A stretch of 64,000 bases of DNA, taken from positions 5,560-69,559 of the forward strand of contig CAZSXU010000023.1 of NCBI GenBank assembly GCA_964610505.1. The letters are read 5' to 3'. This DNA is from CAZSXU01 sp964610505. GTDB lineage: Bacteria > Arandabacterota > Arandabacteria > JAGLYR01. Numbering within the stretch: position 1 is the first letter of the stretch; the number at the start of each line of letters is the position of its first letter. Positions 7,818 to 17,002 of this stretch are shown piece after piece. Below the pieces are notes generated by a model. It was given only the letters and a program-made list of their open reading frames with translations, made no database searches and had not been told where the DNA came from. Position numbers and translations under genes: made by a program.

Positions 7818-8717
7818 CTACTCATCCCCACCCATGTGGGGACTTCCCCAGCGGAATTTCGTTCGCAGGATTTCGTAGAAGGACGTATCGTTCAGACGCA
7901 CAAGCCGAGTCACTTCTGCGGCGGCTCTTCCCACGAGGCGGTCTTCATTCTGGATGGCGTGCCCGATCTGGCCGTCCACCGCCATCTGCGCTTCCCGCCC
8001 CGCAGTATGGATTTCGATCTCCGCGACTTCCTCCTCGGAGACGATGATGGTCCGCGCAGCCAGGCTGTGGGCGCACATGGGGGTGAGGATCATGGCTCGA
8101 GCCCTGGGGTTCACCACCGGACCGCCGGCCGAGAGTGAGTGTCCCGTCGAACCGGTCGGCGTCGATAGAATCACGCCGTCACCCGTGTATCTGGTAACCG
8201 GAACCCCTTCGATTCGGACCTCGAACTCCAGCACTCTCGGGGACGCGCCCCGGTCGACGACCACGTCGTTGAGGGCCAGGAATCGCGCCGCCGGTTCCCC
8301 TCCCCGAATGAGCGTCGCCTCCAGGTTCATCCGGTCTTCGACCTGGTAATGACCCTGCAGAACCTTCTCCATGGCCGCAGGCAGAGCATCGTGGGAAATC
8401 TCCGCCAGGAATCCGAGTCGTCCCAGGTTGACGCCAAGAATCGGCACGCCGACGCCGCTCACCAATCTGGCGGAGTGCAGGAGAGAACCGTCTCCGCCCA
8501 GCGAAACCAGCACGTCCACCGCGCCGCCCAACTCATCCTCCGGGACACCACTCCCGGGCCGCCCGAGAAACTCGGCCAGCGGTTCCGCCAGCACCGCCCG
8601 GCGCTTCCGCGTGTCGAGCCAGTCAACGAGTTCCTGAGCGACGGCCTTCACCGCCGGCTTGGACGTGTTGCCCCAGATCCCGATGCGCTCGAGCATTCCC
8701 TTCCCGCGCTCACCCAT
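7818..8717 (-). CDS. nadK: NAD kinase
   Basis: The enzyme phosphorylates NAD to NADP in the cytoplasm. The 299-residue protein shows the family motifs in order: GGDGS ('SLGGDGSLLHSARL'), the NE/D motif 'ALNDVVVDRG', and the glycine-rich 'TGDGVILSTPTGSTGHSLSA' near residue 180. The start at 8717 is supported by AAGGGG seven bases upstream; an internal ATG at 8696 also begins a plausible N-terminus. It lies 32 bases after dxs and 6 before recN, in one transcription unit. Confidence 0.95.
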   Translation of the reverse strand: MGERGKGMLERIGIWGNTSKPAVKAVAQELVDWLDTRKRRAVLAEPLAEFLGRPGSGVPEDELGGAVDVLVSLGGDGSLLHSARLVSGVGVPILGVNLGRLGFLAEISHDALPAAMEKVLQGHYQVEDRMNLEATLIRGGEPAARFLALNDVVVDRGASPRVLEFEVRIEGVPVTRYTGDGVILSTPTGSTGHSLSAGGPVVNPRARAMILTPMCAHSLAARTIIVSEEEVAEIEIHTAGREAQMAVDGQIGHAIQNEDRLVGRAAAEVTRLVRLNDTSFYEILRTKFRWGSPHMGGDE

Positions 8718-8749
8718 GTCGGCGCCCCTTCAAGCACATCCCCGGTTTT

Positions 8750-10690
8750 TCATCCCGCCTGCGACCCGCCTGCCATTCCGGAGGTTTCGCTCGGTACTCG
8801 CTTGCGGCCGGCTCCCGAGACGAGCCCCTCGACCACTGCCAGGACCGCCGGGACGTCCAGACCCGCGGCCGCCAACAGACTCGCTCGCCTCCCGTGGGAA
8901 ACAAACCGGTCCGGAACACCCATTCGACGAAACCCAACCTCCTCCAGATTCTCCCTGTGGAGCAACTCCGAGACCGATGATCCGAATCCGCCCCAGAGCG
9001 CGTTCTCTTCCAGCGTCACGACGCGGCCCGTCCGCCTGGCAAGTCGGAGGATCTCGGCCTCATCGATGGGTTTGGCAAACCGCGCGTTCAGGACGGCCGC
9101 CTCGATTCCCCTGTGGCTCAGCATCTCGGCCGCCTCCATCGCCGGTGCCACCATGGATCCGATGGCCACCAACGCGACATCGTCCCCGTCTCTCACAAGA
9201 TCTCCCCTGCCGATCGGGATCGGGGTGAGAACCTCATGCAGACGCGTCCCCTGCCCCGCGTCGCGAGGATACCGCACGGCGATGGGCCCGTCCTCGTAGT
9301 CCAGCATCGTCCGCATCATGTGGCGAAGCTCGCTCTCGTCCTTCGGCGCCATCACCACCATGTGCGGCAGCTGACACAGGTACCCCAGGTCAAAACACCC
9401 GTGATGGGTGGGTCCATCCTCCCCGACCAGCCCCGCCCGGTCGAGGCAGAAGCAGATGTTCAGATTCTGAAGGCACACGTCGTGGACAATCTGGTCGAAG
9501 GCACGCTGGAGAAACGTCGAGTAGATGGCCACCACCGGTTTCCGGCCTCCGACGGCCAGGCCGGCGGCAAAGGTCACGGCGTGCTGTTCCGCGATGCCCA
9601 CGTCGAAGAAACGTTCGGGAAACCGCTTCTGAAACGGGATGAGTCCCGTGCCGTCGGGCATCGCCGCGCTGATGGCCACCACGTCCGGTCGATCCTCCGC
9701 CAACGCGACCAGCGTGGTCCCGAAAACCTCTGTGTAGGACGGATGTCGCGGCCGGCTGTTGGCGGTCCCCGTTTTCTTGTTGAAGGATCCGATCCCGTGG
9801 AACCGCGAGGCATCTTCCTCGGCGTGACGGTACCCTTTGCCCTTCTGCGTGATGACGTGCACCAGGAGCGGGCCCGAGAGGTCCTGGACCGACGTCAGCG
9901 TCGTGATCAGATCGCCGACCTCATGACCATCGACGGGGCCGAAATACCGAAATCCCATTTCCTCGAAAAGAATGTTCGGGACCACAAGGTTCTTGAGTCC
10001 CTGCTTGATCCTGCGGGCCAACACCTGCCCTTTCCCGCCGATGGCTCCCATTTTCGCCAGTAGCTCCCAGACATCCGCCTCGAAGCGGATGTACACGGGG
10101 GTCGTCACCAGTCTCGTCAGGTAGCGTGAGATCGCACCTACGTTGGGCGAAATGGACATTCGGTTGTCGTTGAGGATCACGATCAGGTCCCGACCCAGAT
10201 CACCGGCGTGGTTCAGCGCTTCGAAGGACATCCCCCCGGTCAACGCGCCGTCCCCGATGACGGCGATCACCGAGTGTTTCTCCCCCCGAAGGTCGCGAGC
10301 CGCGGCAAGCCCGAGGGCCGCAGAAATGGACGTGCTGGCATGCCCCGTTCCAAAGATGTCGTGGGGGCTTTCCGAACGCTTCGGGAAACCGCTCAATCCT
10401 CCCCCGGTCCTCAACGTTTCGAACTCGTCCCGTCTTCCCGTAAGAATCTTGTGCGCGTATGCCTGGTGCCCCACGTCCCAGATGATTCTGTCGCGTGGTG
10501 AATCAAAGCAGTAGTGAAGCGCCAGTGTCAGCTCGACGACACCCAGACTCGGGGCCAGGTGACCTCCGTTCTTGGAGACAACCGAGATAATGTGCTCTCG
10601 AAGCTCATCCGCCAGCTGCCTTAACTCCTCGAAAGACAGCCGCCTCAGAACATCCGGGGAAGACACTCGAGATAGGATCGACTCGTCCAT
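8750..10690 (-). CDS. dxs: 1-deoxy-D-xylulose-5-phosphate synthase
   Basis: The enzyme condenses pyruvate and glyceraldehyde-3-phosphate, the first step of the MEP isoprenoid pathway. The 646-residue protein has the thiamine-diphosphate site 'GDGALTGGMSFEALNHAG' with the downstream LNDNRMS. Other markers are 'HLAPSLGVVELTLALHY' near the N-terminus and 'GIAEQHAVTFAAGLA' in the pyrimidine-binding domain. It is followed by nadK and preceded by the ispA-type gene, so two isoprenoid steps lie side by side. A third MEP enzyme, ispH, occurs further up the same block. Confidence 0.97.
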   Translation of the reverse strand: MDESILSRVSSPDVLRRLSFEELRQLADELREHIISVVSKNGGHLAPSLGVVELTLALHYCFDSPRDRIIWDVGHQAYAHKILTGRRDEFETLRTGGGLSGFPKRSESPHDIFGTGHASTSISAALGLAAARDLRGEKHSVIAVIGDGALTGGMSFEALNHAGDLGRDLIVILNDNRMSISPNVGAISRYLTRLVTTPVYIRFEADVWELLAKMGAIGGKGQVLARRIKQGLKNLVVPNILFEEMGFRYFGPVDGHEVGDLITTLTSVQDLSGPLLVHVITQKGKGYRHAEEDASRFHGIGSFNKKTGTANSRPRHPSYTEVFGTTLVALAEDRPDVVAISAAMPDGTGLIPFQKRFPERFFDVGIAEQHAVTFAAGLAVGGRKPVVAIYSTFLQRAFDQIVHDVCLQNLNICFCLDRAGLVGEDGPTHHGCFDLGYLCQLPHMVVMAPKDESELRHMMRTMLDYEDGPIAVRYPRDAGQGTRLHEVLTPIPIGRGDLVRDGDDVALVAIGSMVAPAMEAAEMLSHRGIEAAVLNARFAKPIDEAEILRLARRTGRVVTLEENALWGGFGSSVSELLHRENLEEVGFRRMGVPDRFVSHGRRASLLAAAGLDVPAVLAVVEGLVSGAGRKRVPSETSGMAGGSQAG

Positions 10691-10758
10691 ACGACCAACC
10701 TCTTTGTCGGGGAGTTCGCTCGGCCCGCTCCGGGACGAACCGAATCCACCCGCTCATT

Positions 10759-11628
10759 CTAGTCCGCTCGCGCCACGATGAAATCGGCGATCTTCCAGAG
10801 AAGCTGCGCCCGATGACCCAGGGGGGCGAGCTCGGCCTTGCCCTCTTTGATGAGGCGTTCGGCTCTCTCTCGCGCCCGCTCGAGCCCGTGGCAACCCACG
10901 TAGCTTGCCGGCTCATCCGGCCGCTCCCCGTAGTCCAGAATATCATCCACAACCTGAAACGCAAACCCCGCCTTCTCCCCGAAGCGGGCGAACCTGAGCA
11001 ACACATCGGGATCGTCCGTACCGAGGCGGGCGCCGGCCCAGACCGCCGCGGCAATCAACGCCCCCGTCTTGTGCGTGTGCACATACTCGATCATCGCGGC
11101 ATCTCCGGGAGTCGTCGCCGCCGCCAGGTCCGCAACCTGGCCCCCGATGATACCATGGATGCCGGCCGCGTGTGAGATTTTTCTCAGGACCTCCAGCCGG
11201 CTCTCCCGCAGTACGGTGGAGCCCTCGGGTTCACGCGCCAGCACATCGAAAGCCAAGGTCAGAAGGGCATCTCCCACCAGCACCGCCATGCCCTCCCCAT
11301 ACACGCGGTGCGTCGTCGGTTTGCCGCGTCGCACGGAATCGTCATCCATGCAGGGAAGATCGTCGTGAACGAGCGAGTATGCGTGGATGAGCTCCAGCGC
11401 CACGGCGGCGTGTATCGCATCGTCCCCCTCGCCGCCCGCGGCCTCAAACGACGCGAGACACAAGATGGGCCGAATTCGCTTGCCGCCGGAGAGAACGCTG
11501 TGGCGCATGGCTTCGACCAAACGCGCCTCCCGGGGTTCCGCGGATCTCAACACCCGGTCCAGCTCGGCATCCACGCGAGCGCGCATTGCGCCCAGGGCAT
11601 CGATCGGCGCTTCAGGACTCTTGCCCAC
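10759..11628 (-). CDS. ispA: Short-chain polyprenyl diphosphate synthase (FPP/GGPP synthase type)
   Basis: The 289-residue trans-prenyltransferase elongates allylic diphosphates with IPP. It has the first Asp-rich motif DDLPCMDDD (with 'SVRRGKPTTH' following), the second DDILDYGE, and the conserved GGKRIRPIL. The residues before the first motif (HAYSLVHDD) fit the short-chain FPP/GGPP type; exact product length is not decidable here. The start is GTG at 11628 with GGAGGA upstream, overlapping the end of xseB by 17 bases. The xseB-ispA-dxs order is a widely conserved cluster. Confidence 0.92.
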   Translation of the reverse strand: MGKSPEAPIDALGAMRARVDAELDRVLRSAEPREARLVEAMRHSVLSGGKRIRPILCLASFEAAGGEGDDAIHAAVALELIHAYSLVHDDLPCMDDDSVRRGKPTTHRVYGEGMAVLVGDALLTLAFDVLAREPEGSTVLRESRLEVLRKISHAAGIHGIIGGQVADLAAATTPGDAAMIEYVHTHKTGALIAAAVWAGARLGTDDPDVLLRFARFGEKAGFAFQVVDDILDYGERPDEPASYVGCHGLERARERAERLIKEGKAELAPLGHRAQLLWKIADFIVARAD

Positions 11629-11869
11629 CGGGGGTATCCTCCTCCGACCCGTCGAGCGCCGCCACGTCGAAGGCGTCGTCCGCTCGCTTGATCAACTTCT
11701 GGACGTTGGTCTCCGCCGCACTCAGCAGCTCCGCACACTGGCTCGCCAACTTCACGCCTTCCTCGAACTTCGCCATGGATTCCTCGAGGCTCAAGTCGCC
11801 CGCCTCGAGCGCGTCGACCGTCCTCTCAAGCTCCTGGAGCGCCGCCTCGAAGGTTATCTTCTTCGGCAT
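11612..11869 (-). CDS. xseB: Exodeoxyribonuclease VII small subunit
   Basis: The 85-residue protein carries the XseB pattern 'FEAALQELERTVDALEAGDL' followed by 'SLEESMAKFEEGVKLASQC', an all-helical subunit that stabilises XseA in the single-strand-specific exonuclease. The start lies two bases after the xseA stop, and its own end overlaps the ispA-type gene. The acidic tail after residue 70 is variable in this family. Confidence 0.95.
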   Translation of the reverse strand: MPKKITFEAALQELERTVDALEAGDLSLEESMAKFEEGVKLASQCAELLSAAETNVQKLIKRADDAFDVAALDGSEEDTPGGQES

Positions 11870-11871
11870 GG

Positions 11872-13095
11872 TCAGCCTTCCCGGGATGTGCGAATCTCCC
11901 CTACGGAGCAGACCGCCTCTCCCTCATGAAACGTCAGTACGACTTCGTCTTCCCGGGCCAGAGCCCCGGCCCGCGTGATCATCTCCATGTCCGGACGTCT
12001 TCGGCACAGACAGTAGCCCCGCGCCAGCACAGCCAGCGGGCTCACGCCGTTCAGCCGCGAGGCCAGGGCTCCGACATCGCGCCGGTGAACGTCCAGCCGG
12101 TGACTCACCGATCGAGCCAGCCGGTTCAGCAGCTCGTCGACCCGCTGATGCCGCTGGGCAATCGCCGTCCCCAAGTTCAGCGACGTCCAGCGGCCCGCCA
12201 CCATTCGAAACTCGCGTTCCGCGTGCCTCACCCGGCGGACCATCGCTACGGCCTGGCGCCGTCGAAGACGCCGCAGCTCACGGTCCAGAGACCGCCGATC
12301 CGGCGCGACCAATTCCGCGGCCGCCGAGGGTGTGGGCGCTCGGAGATCGGCGACCAGGTCCGCAATGCTGTGGTCGATTTCATGCCCGACGGCGGAGATG
12401 ATCGGGATTCGAGACCGGAAGATGCTCCGCGCCACCGTCTCCTCATTGAACGGCCAGAGGTCTTCGGCCGAGCCGCCACCCCGCCCCACAATAAGGACCT
12501 CTACCCCACCGTACTCGTTGAACTCGTCGACCGCACATGAGATGTCCGCCGCCGCCCCCTCTCCCTGGACGCGCGTCGGGCGCACGATCACCTGAATCCA
12601 GGGGGCCCGGCGGCCGATGACCTGAACGATGTCGCGAATCGCCGCCCCCGTCGGGGACGTCACCACGCCCACACGCTGCGGAAACTTGGGGATGGATGTC
12701 TTGTGGGCCGGATCGAACAGCCCTTCGCCTTCCAGCCTGGAGCGGATCTGCTGAAAGGCCAGTTCCAATGCACCTACGCCCGCCGGCTGCAGGACGTCCA
12801 CGATGATCTGGTATTGACCGCCTCGTTCGTAGACACTCAGGGCGCCGCGGGCCAGTACACCCAGACCATTCTCCGGTTCGAACCGCAGGTATCGGTTGCG
12901 GCCCCGAAACATGACCGCACGAAGCTGTCCCTGTTCATCCCTAAGAGAGAAGTACAGGTGGCCCGAGGAGTGGCGAACGTAATTGGCGATCTCGCCTTCC
13001 ACCCAGACGGAGGGAAATGCGTCCTCGACGAGATTGCGCACGAGCCCGTTGATCTCGCTGACGCTGTAGACCTTATCTTCCTGGAGTCCCCGCAC
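11872..13095 (-). CDS. xseA: Exodeoxyribonuclease VII large subunit
   Basis: XseA is the catalytic subunit of exonuclease VII. The 407-residue protein begins with an OB-fold ('VEGEIANYVRHSSGHLYFSL'), then the catalytic domain with 'VGVVTSPTGAAIRDI' and 'RGGGSAEDLWPFNEE', and a coiled-coil region near the C-terminus. The start codon is GTG and lies inside the 3' end of folD (23-base overlap), so the two are coupled. The family usually has about 400-450 residues, so it is complete. Confidence 0.96.
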   Translation of the reverse strand: MRGLQEDKVYSVSEINGLVRNLVEDAFPSVWVEGEIANYVRHSSGHLYFSLRDEQGQLRAVMFRGRNRYLRFEPENGLGVLARGALSVYERGGQYQIIVDVLQPAGVGALELAFQQIRSRLEGEGLFDPAHKTSIPKFPQRVGVVTSPTGAAIRDIVQVIGRRAPWIQVIVRPTRVQGEGAAADISCAVDEFNEYGGVEVLIVGRGGGSAEDLWPFNEETVARSIFRSRIPIISAVGHEIDHSIADLVADLRAPTPSAAAELVAPDRRSLDRELRRLRRRQAVAMVRRVRHAEREFRMVAGRWTSLNLGTAIAQRHQRVDELLNRLARSVSHRLDVHRRDVGALASRLNGVSPLAVLARGYCLCRRRPDMEMITRAGALAREDEVVLTFHEGEAVCSVGEIRTSREG

Positions 13096-13984
13096 GGTCC
13101 GCCTTCTCCTGTCTCAGCCGAGCCGCCAGAAGCGTGTTCTCCAGCAGCATCGACACGGTCAGCGGCCCCACGCCGCCGGGAACGGGAGTCATCGCGGAAG
13201 CTTTGGCCGAGACCGATTCGAAATCCGCGTCTCCGACAAGCCGGTAGCCCCGCTTCGCCGTCTCATCGGGCATCCGGTTGACCCCCACGTCGATGACCAC
13301 GGCCCCCTCCGACACCATCTCGCCCGTGACGAGCCCGGCCCGGCCGGCGGCCACGACCAGAATCTCGGCCTGCCGCGTCACGGCACCGAGATCGGGCGTC
13401 CGAGAGTGGCAGACGGTCACGGTGGCGTTGCCGTCCTCGCTCTTGCGAAGCAGGAGGTTCGCCAGCGGGAGACCCACCACGATGCTCCGGCCGACAATCA
13501 CGATCCGCCGTCCCTCGATGGGGATGCGCGCGTCCTTCAAGATCTCGACGATGCCGGCAGCCGTGCAGGGAATGAAATCGGGGCGGCCGTGCATGAGTTT
13601 CCCCAGACTCACGGGATGAAAACCGTCGACGTCCTTCTCAGGCAGAACGGATTCCACAACCCGGTTCTCATCCACGCCCTTGGGGAGAGGAAGCTGAATC
13701 AGGATCCCGTCGATTGCTTCATCCCGGTTCGCAGCATCCACACGGCCCAGAATCTCGGCCTCCTCGCAAGTGGCCGGGAGCCGCGCCAAGTCCAGAGTGA
13801 TTCCGACTCGTTCGCAGGCTCGCTGCTTCATCCGCACGTACACCTCGGAGGCGGGGTCGTTCCCCACCAGGATCACCGTCAGAGCCGGCGCCCGGGACCG
13901 GGACCGCATTCGATCCACCTCATCGGCCACACGCTTCTCAATTCGGTCCGCCAGATCTCGACCCTTCAGGATCTTTCCGGGCAT
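13073..13984 (-). CDS. folD: Methylenetetrahydrofolate dehydrogenase/cyclohydrolase
   Basis: This bifunctional enzyme interconverts 5,10-methylene-THF and 10-formyl-THF. The 303-residue protein has 'QLPLPKGVDENRVVESV' and 'PEKDVDGFHPVSLGKL'. The NADP site is 'VIVGRSIVVGLPLANLLL', and the C-terminal motif is 'MTPVPGGVGPLTVSML'. The ATG at 13984 overlaps the ymdB-type stop (TGATG) and has GAGGAG just upstream; a GTG one codon earlier is an alternative start. FolD next to xseA is a common arrangement. Confidence 0.96.
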   Translation of the reverse strand: MPGKILKGRDLADRIEKRVADEVDRMRSRSRAPALTVILVGNDPASEVYVRMKQRACERVGITLDLARLPATCEEAEILGRVDAANRDEAIDGILIQLPLPKGVDENRVVESVLPEKDVDGFHPVSLGKLMHGRPDFIPCTAAGIVEILKDARIPIEGRRIVIVGRSIVVGLPLANLLLRKSEDGNATVTVCHSRTPDLGAVTRQAEILVVAAGRAGLVTGEMVSEGAVVIDVGVNRMPDETAKRGYRLVGDADFESVSAKASAMTPVPGGVGPLTVSMLLENTLLAARLRQEKADRAGTPGR

Positions 13985-14847
13985 CACTCCTCCTCAGGGG
14001 GCTCCCGCTCCGCCTCGCGGATGACACGCTGCGTTCTCCGACCGCCGGGCGCGCCCGACAGGGATTCGCGCAACCTTTCAATGCCGACCGCTCTTCCCGT
14101 ATCCGGATCGAGTGTCAGCACGACTCCCGAGAGGCGGACATCTCCGTCGGCAACGTCGAAGCGGGCCGGCACCTGCGTCAGGAATCGTCCCAGGGCCGCT
14201 TGCTTGACCGTACCGATGATTGAATCGAACGGGCCCGTCATTCCCGCGTCCGTAAGATAGGCCGTTCCCCCGGGCAGAATGCGCTCGTCCGCCGTCTGCA
14301 CGTGCGTGTGCGTGCCGATGACGGCGCTCACCCGTCCGTCCAGAAACCATCCCAGCGCGATTTTCTCGCTGGTCGCCTCCGCGTGGAAATCGACCACGAT
14401 CAGGGGGGTCGTTCGACGGAGATCTTCGACCAGCTCGTCGGCCGTTCGGAAGGGGCAGTCCGATTCTCCCATGAACACACGGCCCTGGAGAGACACGACG
14501 GCGACCTTTTCCCCCCTCTCGAGGGTCCGCACCGTGAATCCACGCCCGGGAGCGCCCGACGGGTAGTTGGCGGGCCGAAGAATTCGACCGTCCTCTTCCA
14601 GAAGGGGAAGGATTTCTCTGCGATCCCAGATATGGTTGCCCGAGGTGATGACGTCGATGCCCCTTGCGAGCAATTCACCCGCGGTGTGAGGCGTGAGCCC
14701 AAACCCGCCCGCCGCGTTCTCGCCGTTGGCAATACAGAGATCGACGTCGAACCGTTTGCGAAGTCGGGGCACCCATTCCCGCACCGCCGCCCGTCCGGGC
14801 CGCCCTACGATATCGGAGATGAAGAGGACACTCAACGTGTCGCTCAC
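13984..14847 (-). CDS. ymdB: YmdB-family metallophosphoesterase
   Basis: The 287-residue enzyme belongs to the TIGR00282 family (2',3'-cyclic nucleotide phosphodiesterase, as in Bacillus YmdB). Metal-binding motifs in order are 'LFISDIVGRPGR' (Asp), 'ANGENAAGG', 'SGNHIWDR', 'VDFHAEATSEK' and 'IGTHTHVQTAD'. The gene follows rny directly (8 bases), the same pairing as in many Gram-positives and deltaproteobacteria, which suggests a joint role in RNA turnover and signalling (inference). Confidence 0.93.
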   Translation of the reverse strand: MSDTLSVLFISDIVGRPGRAAVREWVPRLRKRFDVDLCIANGENAAGGFGLTPHTAGELLARGIDVITSGNHIWDRREILPLLEEDGRILRPANYPSGAPGRGFTVRTLERGEKVAVVSLQGRVFMGESDCPFRTADELVEDLRRTTPLIVVDFHAEATSEKIALGWFLDGRVSAVIGTHTHVQTADERILPGGTAYLTDAGMTGPFDSIIGTVKQAALGRFLTQVPARFDVADGDVRLSGVVLTLDPDTGRAVGIERLRESLSGAPGGRRTQRVIREAEREPPEEE

Positions 14848-14855
14848 GTCCCCCC

Positions 14856-16430
14856 CTACTTCGCGTAGCCCACGGCCCTCATCTCCCGGATCACCAGAAC
14901 CTTGATCTGCCCCGGATATTCCAGCTCGGACTCAATGCGCCGGGCGATCTCCTGGGCCAACTCCTCCGCATGCTGGTCGCTGACCTCTTTGTGCTCCACC
15001 ATGATTCGAATCTCACGGCCGGCCTGGATGGCGAAGGACTTCGTGACCCCCGGGAAAGAATCCGCAACATGCTCCAGATTCTGAAGCCGCTTGATGTAGG
15101 TCTCGAGGGTCTCCCGGCGCGCACCCGGGCGGGCCGAAGACACGGCGTCCGCCGCCTGCACCAGCGTCGCAATGAAAGAGTCGGGGCGCTGGGTGGCATC
15201 TTCGTGATGATAGCGGATCCCGTCGACCACCACCGGAGGTTCTCCGAACTTGGAGGCCAGGTCCGAGCCGATCTCCGCGTGCGTACCCTCCGACTCGTGG
15301 TCGACGGCCTTGCCGATGTCGTGCAGTAACCCGACCCGGCGGGCCAAACGTCCATCCAATTTCAGCTCGGCCGCCATCACGCCTGCAAGGTGGGAAACCT
15401 CCTTCGAGTGTTGAAGAACATTCTGCCCGTACGACGTGCGGTACCGGAGTCGCCCCATGAGCCGAACCAGCTCCGTGTGAAGACCCGGGACCCCCGCCTC
15501 CATGGCGGCCACCTCGCCGGCCTCCAGGATGGTCTCATCCATCTCCTTCTGAACCTTGGCGACCGTTTCTTCGATTCGCCCGGGATGAATGCGCCCGTCG
15601 GTGATCAGCCGAGCCAGCGCAATGCGGGCCGTCTCGCGGCGGATGGGATCGAATCCGGAGAGAATCACCGCTTCGGGCGTGTCGTCGATAATGACGTCCA
15701 CACCGGTAGCGGTTTCGAACGCTCGGATGTTTCGCCCCTCCCGTCCGATGATCCGGCCCTTCATCTCGTCATTCGGAAGAGAAACCACCGACACCGTGGA
15801 TTCCACCGCATGGTCCGCCGCGCACCGCTGGATCGCCAGACTCAGGATGGAAGCGGATTCCTTGCTGGCCCTTCGCTGGGTCTCTTCTCGCACCTCGCGC
15901 AGCATCCGCTGCGAGTCCCTCCGAGCCTCGTTCTCCATGTTGGCGATCAGCATTCGCTTGGCCTCCTCCTGCGTGAGACCCGCGATTCGCTCCAACTTGG
16001 AGTTCTGCTCCAGGATCAACTGATCCAGGCCGGCGCTCTTTTCCTCTACGCCCCGCTCTCGATCATCCAGCTCGCGATCCTTGACGGCCAGCGTCTTCTC
16101 TTTCTTGTCCAGGACGTCCACCTTGCGATTGAGATTGGCCTCCCGCTCGGAGAAGGCCTTCTCCAGCCCCTGGAGTTCCACTCGCTTTTCTTGGGTTTCC
16201 TTTTCGAATTTCTCCTTGGCCTGATACCACTCGTTCTTCGCCTGGAGGGACGCCTCCCGGCGGTAGGTATCGGCTTCCTTCTTCGCCTCAGCGATCAGCT
16301 TCTCGGCCTGTTTTTCCGTGCTGAGAAGGTTGGCCTCCCCCACCCTGCGGTGAACGAACCAACCAAGGTAGAAAAACAGACCTGCAGCAGCGATCGCGAC
16401 CAGAATCTCGACGAGAAGTAGACCTGACAT
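14856..16430 (-). CDS. rny: Ribonuclease Y
   Basis: This membrane-anchored endoribonuclease initiates mRNA decay. The 524-residue protein has an N-terminal membrane helix (about residues 4-24), a long coiled coil (to about 200), a KH domain with 'MKGRIIGREGRNIRAFE', and an HD domain with 'RVGLLHDIGKAVDHE' and 'THAEIGSDLA'. The C-terminal 'VLVIREMRAVGYAK' is family-typical. An intergenic structured element separates it from zapA upstream, and the ymdB-type gene follows. Confidence 0.97.
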   Translation of the reverse strand: MSGLLLVEILVAIAAAGLFFYLGWFVHRRVGEANLLSTEKQAEKLIAEAKKEADTYRREASLQAKNEWYQAKEKFEKETQEKRVELQGLEKAFSEREANLNRKVDVLDKKEKTLAVKDRELDDRERGVEEKSAGLDQLILEQNSKLERIAGLTQEEAKRMLIANMENEARRDSQRMLREVREETQRRASKESASILSLAIQRCAADHAVESTVSVVSLPNDEMKGRIIGREGRNIRAFETATGVDVIIDDTPEAVILSGFDPIRRETARIALARLITDGRIHPGRIEETVAKVQKEMDETILEAGEVAAMEAGVPGLHTELVRLMGRLRYRTSYGQNVLQHSKEVSHLAGVMAAELKLDGRLARRVGLLHDIGKAVDHESEGTHAEIGSDLASKFGEPPVVVDGIRYHHEDATQRPDSFIATLVQAADAVSSARPGARRETLETYIKRLQNLEHVADSFPGVTKSFAIQAGREIRIMVEHKEVSDQHAEELAQEIARRIESELEYPGQIKVLVIREMRAVGYAK

Positions 16431-16504
16431 ATCAGGACCACCCCTTTCCTGAGCGCCACTCGCTCCATCTACATTGCGATGATAAAGAGTGTTTGATATC
16501 TACC

Positions 16505-16596
16505 AAAAAACACAAATCCCTATTCCTGTTCCCCGGCGAAATTCGCCACGAAACCAGAATAGGGACTCGTCCCCGGACGCCTCTATTGTGGCGTCC
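16505..16596 (-). terminator. Terminator / structured RNA between zapA and rny
   Basis: On the minus strand, just after zapA, two hairpins occur: GGACGCC/GGCGTCC (16590-16596 with 16575-16581), then a long rod. The rod's base is GTCCCTATTC paired with GAATAGGGA (16557-16567 with 16515-16525), with near-continuous pairing inward to GGCGA/TCGCC. A run of six T (16510-16505) follows, so this is a strong factor-independent terminator for the thrS-infC-pheST-zapA unit. The zapA-downstream position is also where 6S RNA genes often sit, so the 194-base gap could encode one. The shape is not a clear match. Confidence 0.7.
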
Positions 16597-16624
16597 TCGA
16601 GTAACTGAGCCTAACCCAGAGCAT

Positions 16625-16909
16625 TCACTCCTGCAGTGATTCCTCCAATGACGCCGTTACTTTCCGGATCCGCTCATCAACCTTCCGCAGCATGTCGGCC
16701 GACTTCTGCCGTTCCTCATAGAGTTCATCAGCAATGTTCAGGGCGGCCAGAATCGCCACCTTGGTTGACGAGCCGAGCGAAGTTCCCTTGGTCAATTGGC
16801 GCATTTTCTGATCCACGTAGCGCCCTACCATCTCAATACGTTCCACACCGCTGTCACCCTTTACACGGTATTCCTGACCAAGGATTTCCACAACCGTCGA
16901 CTTGCTCAT
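16625..16909 (-). CDS. zapA: Cell division protein ZapA
   Basis: The small FtsZ-ring-associated protein has about 94 residues. It shows the ZapA pattern: an N-terminal beta-rich head ('VVEILGQEYRVKGDSG', then 'IEMVGRYVDQKMRQL'), the motif 'TKVAILAALNIADELYEE' and a C-terminal coiled coil. The ATG at 16909 gives the usual N-terminus; a TTG at 16921 is the other possible start. A terminator follows. The coiled-coil gene 94 bases upstream may be its ZapB-like partner. Confidence 0.9.
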   Translation of the reverse strand: MSKSTVVEILGQEYRVKGDSGVERIEMVGRYVDQKMRQLTKGTSLGSSTKVAILAALNIADELYEERQKSADMLRKVDERIRKVTASLEESLQE

Positions 16910-17002
16910 CTTACGATCCAAGCGCGATTAGAGTACGTGCGCAGAAGCTCGAGACAGCCTCACTTCCGGGAAACCGGGACTGCCTTTCTCCAGGCAATTC
17001 TC

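Noticed and set aside
9113..10063. 316-codon frame antisense to dxs
   Set aside because: It lies opposite clear Dxs motifs, with no start signal or known domain.
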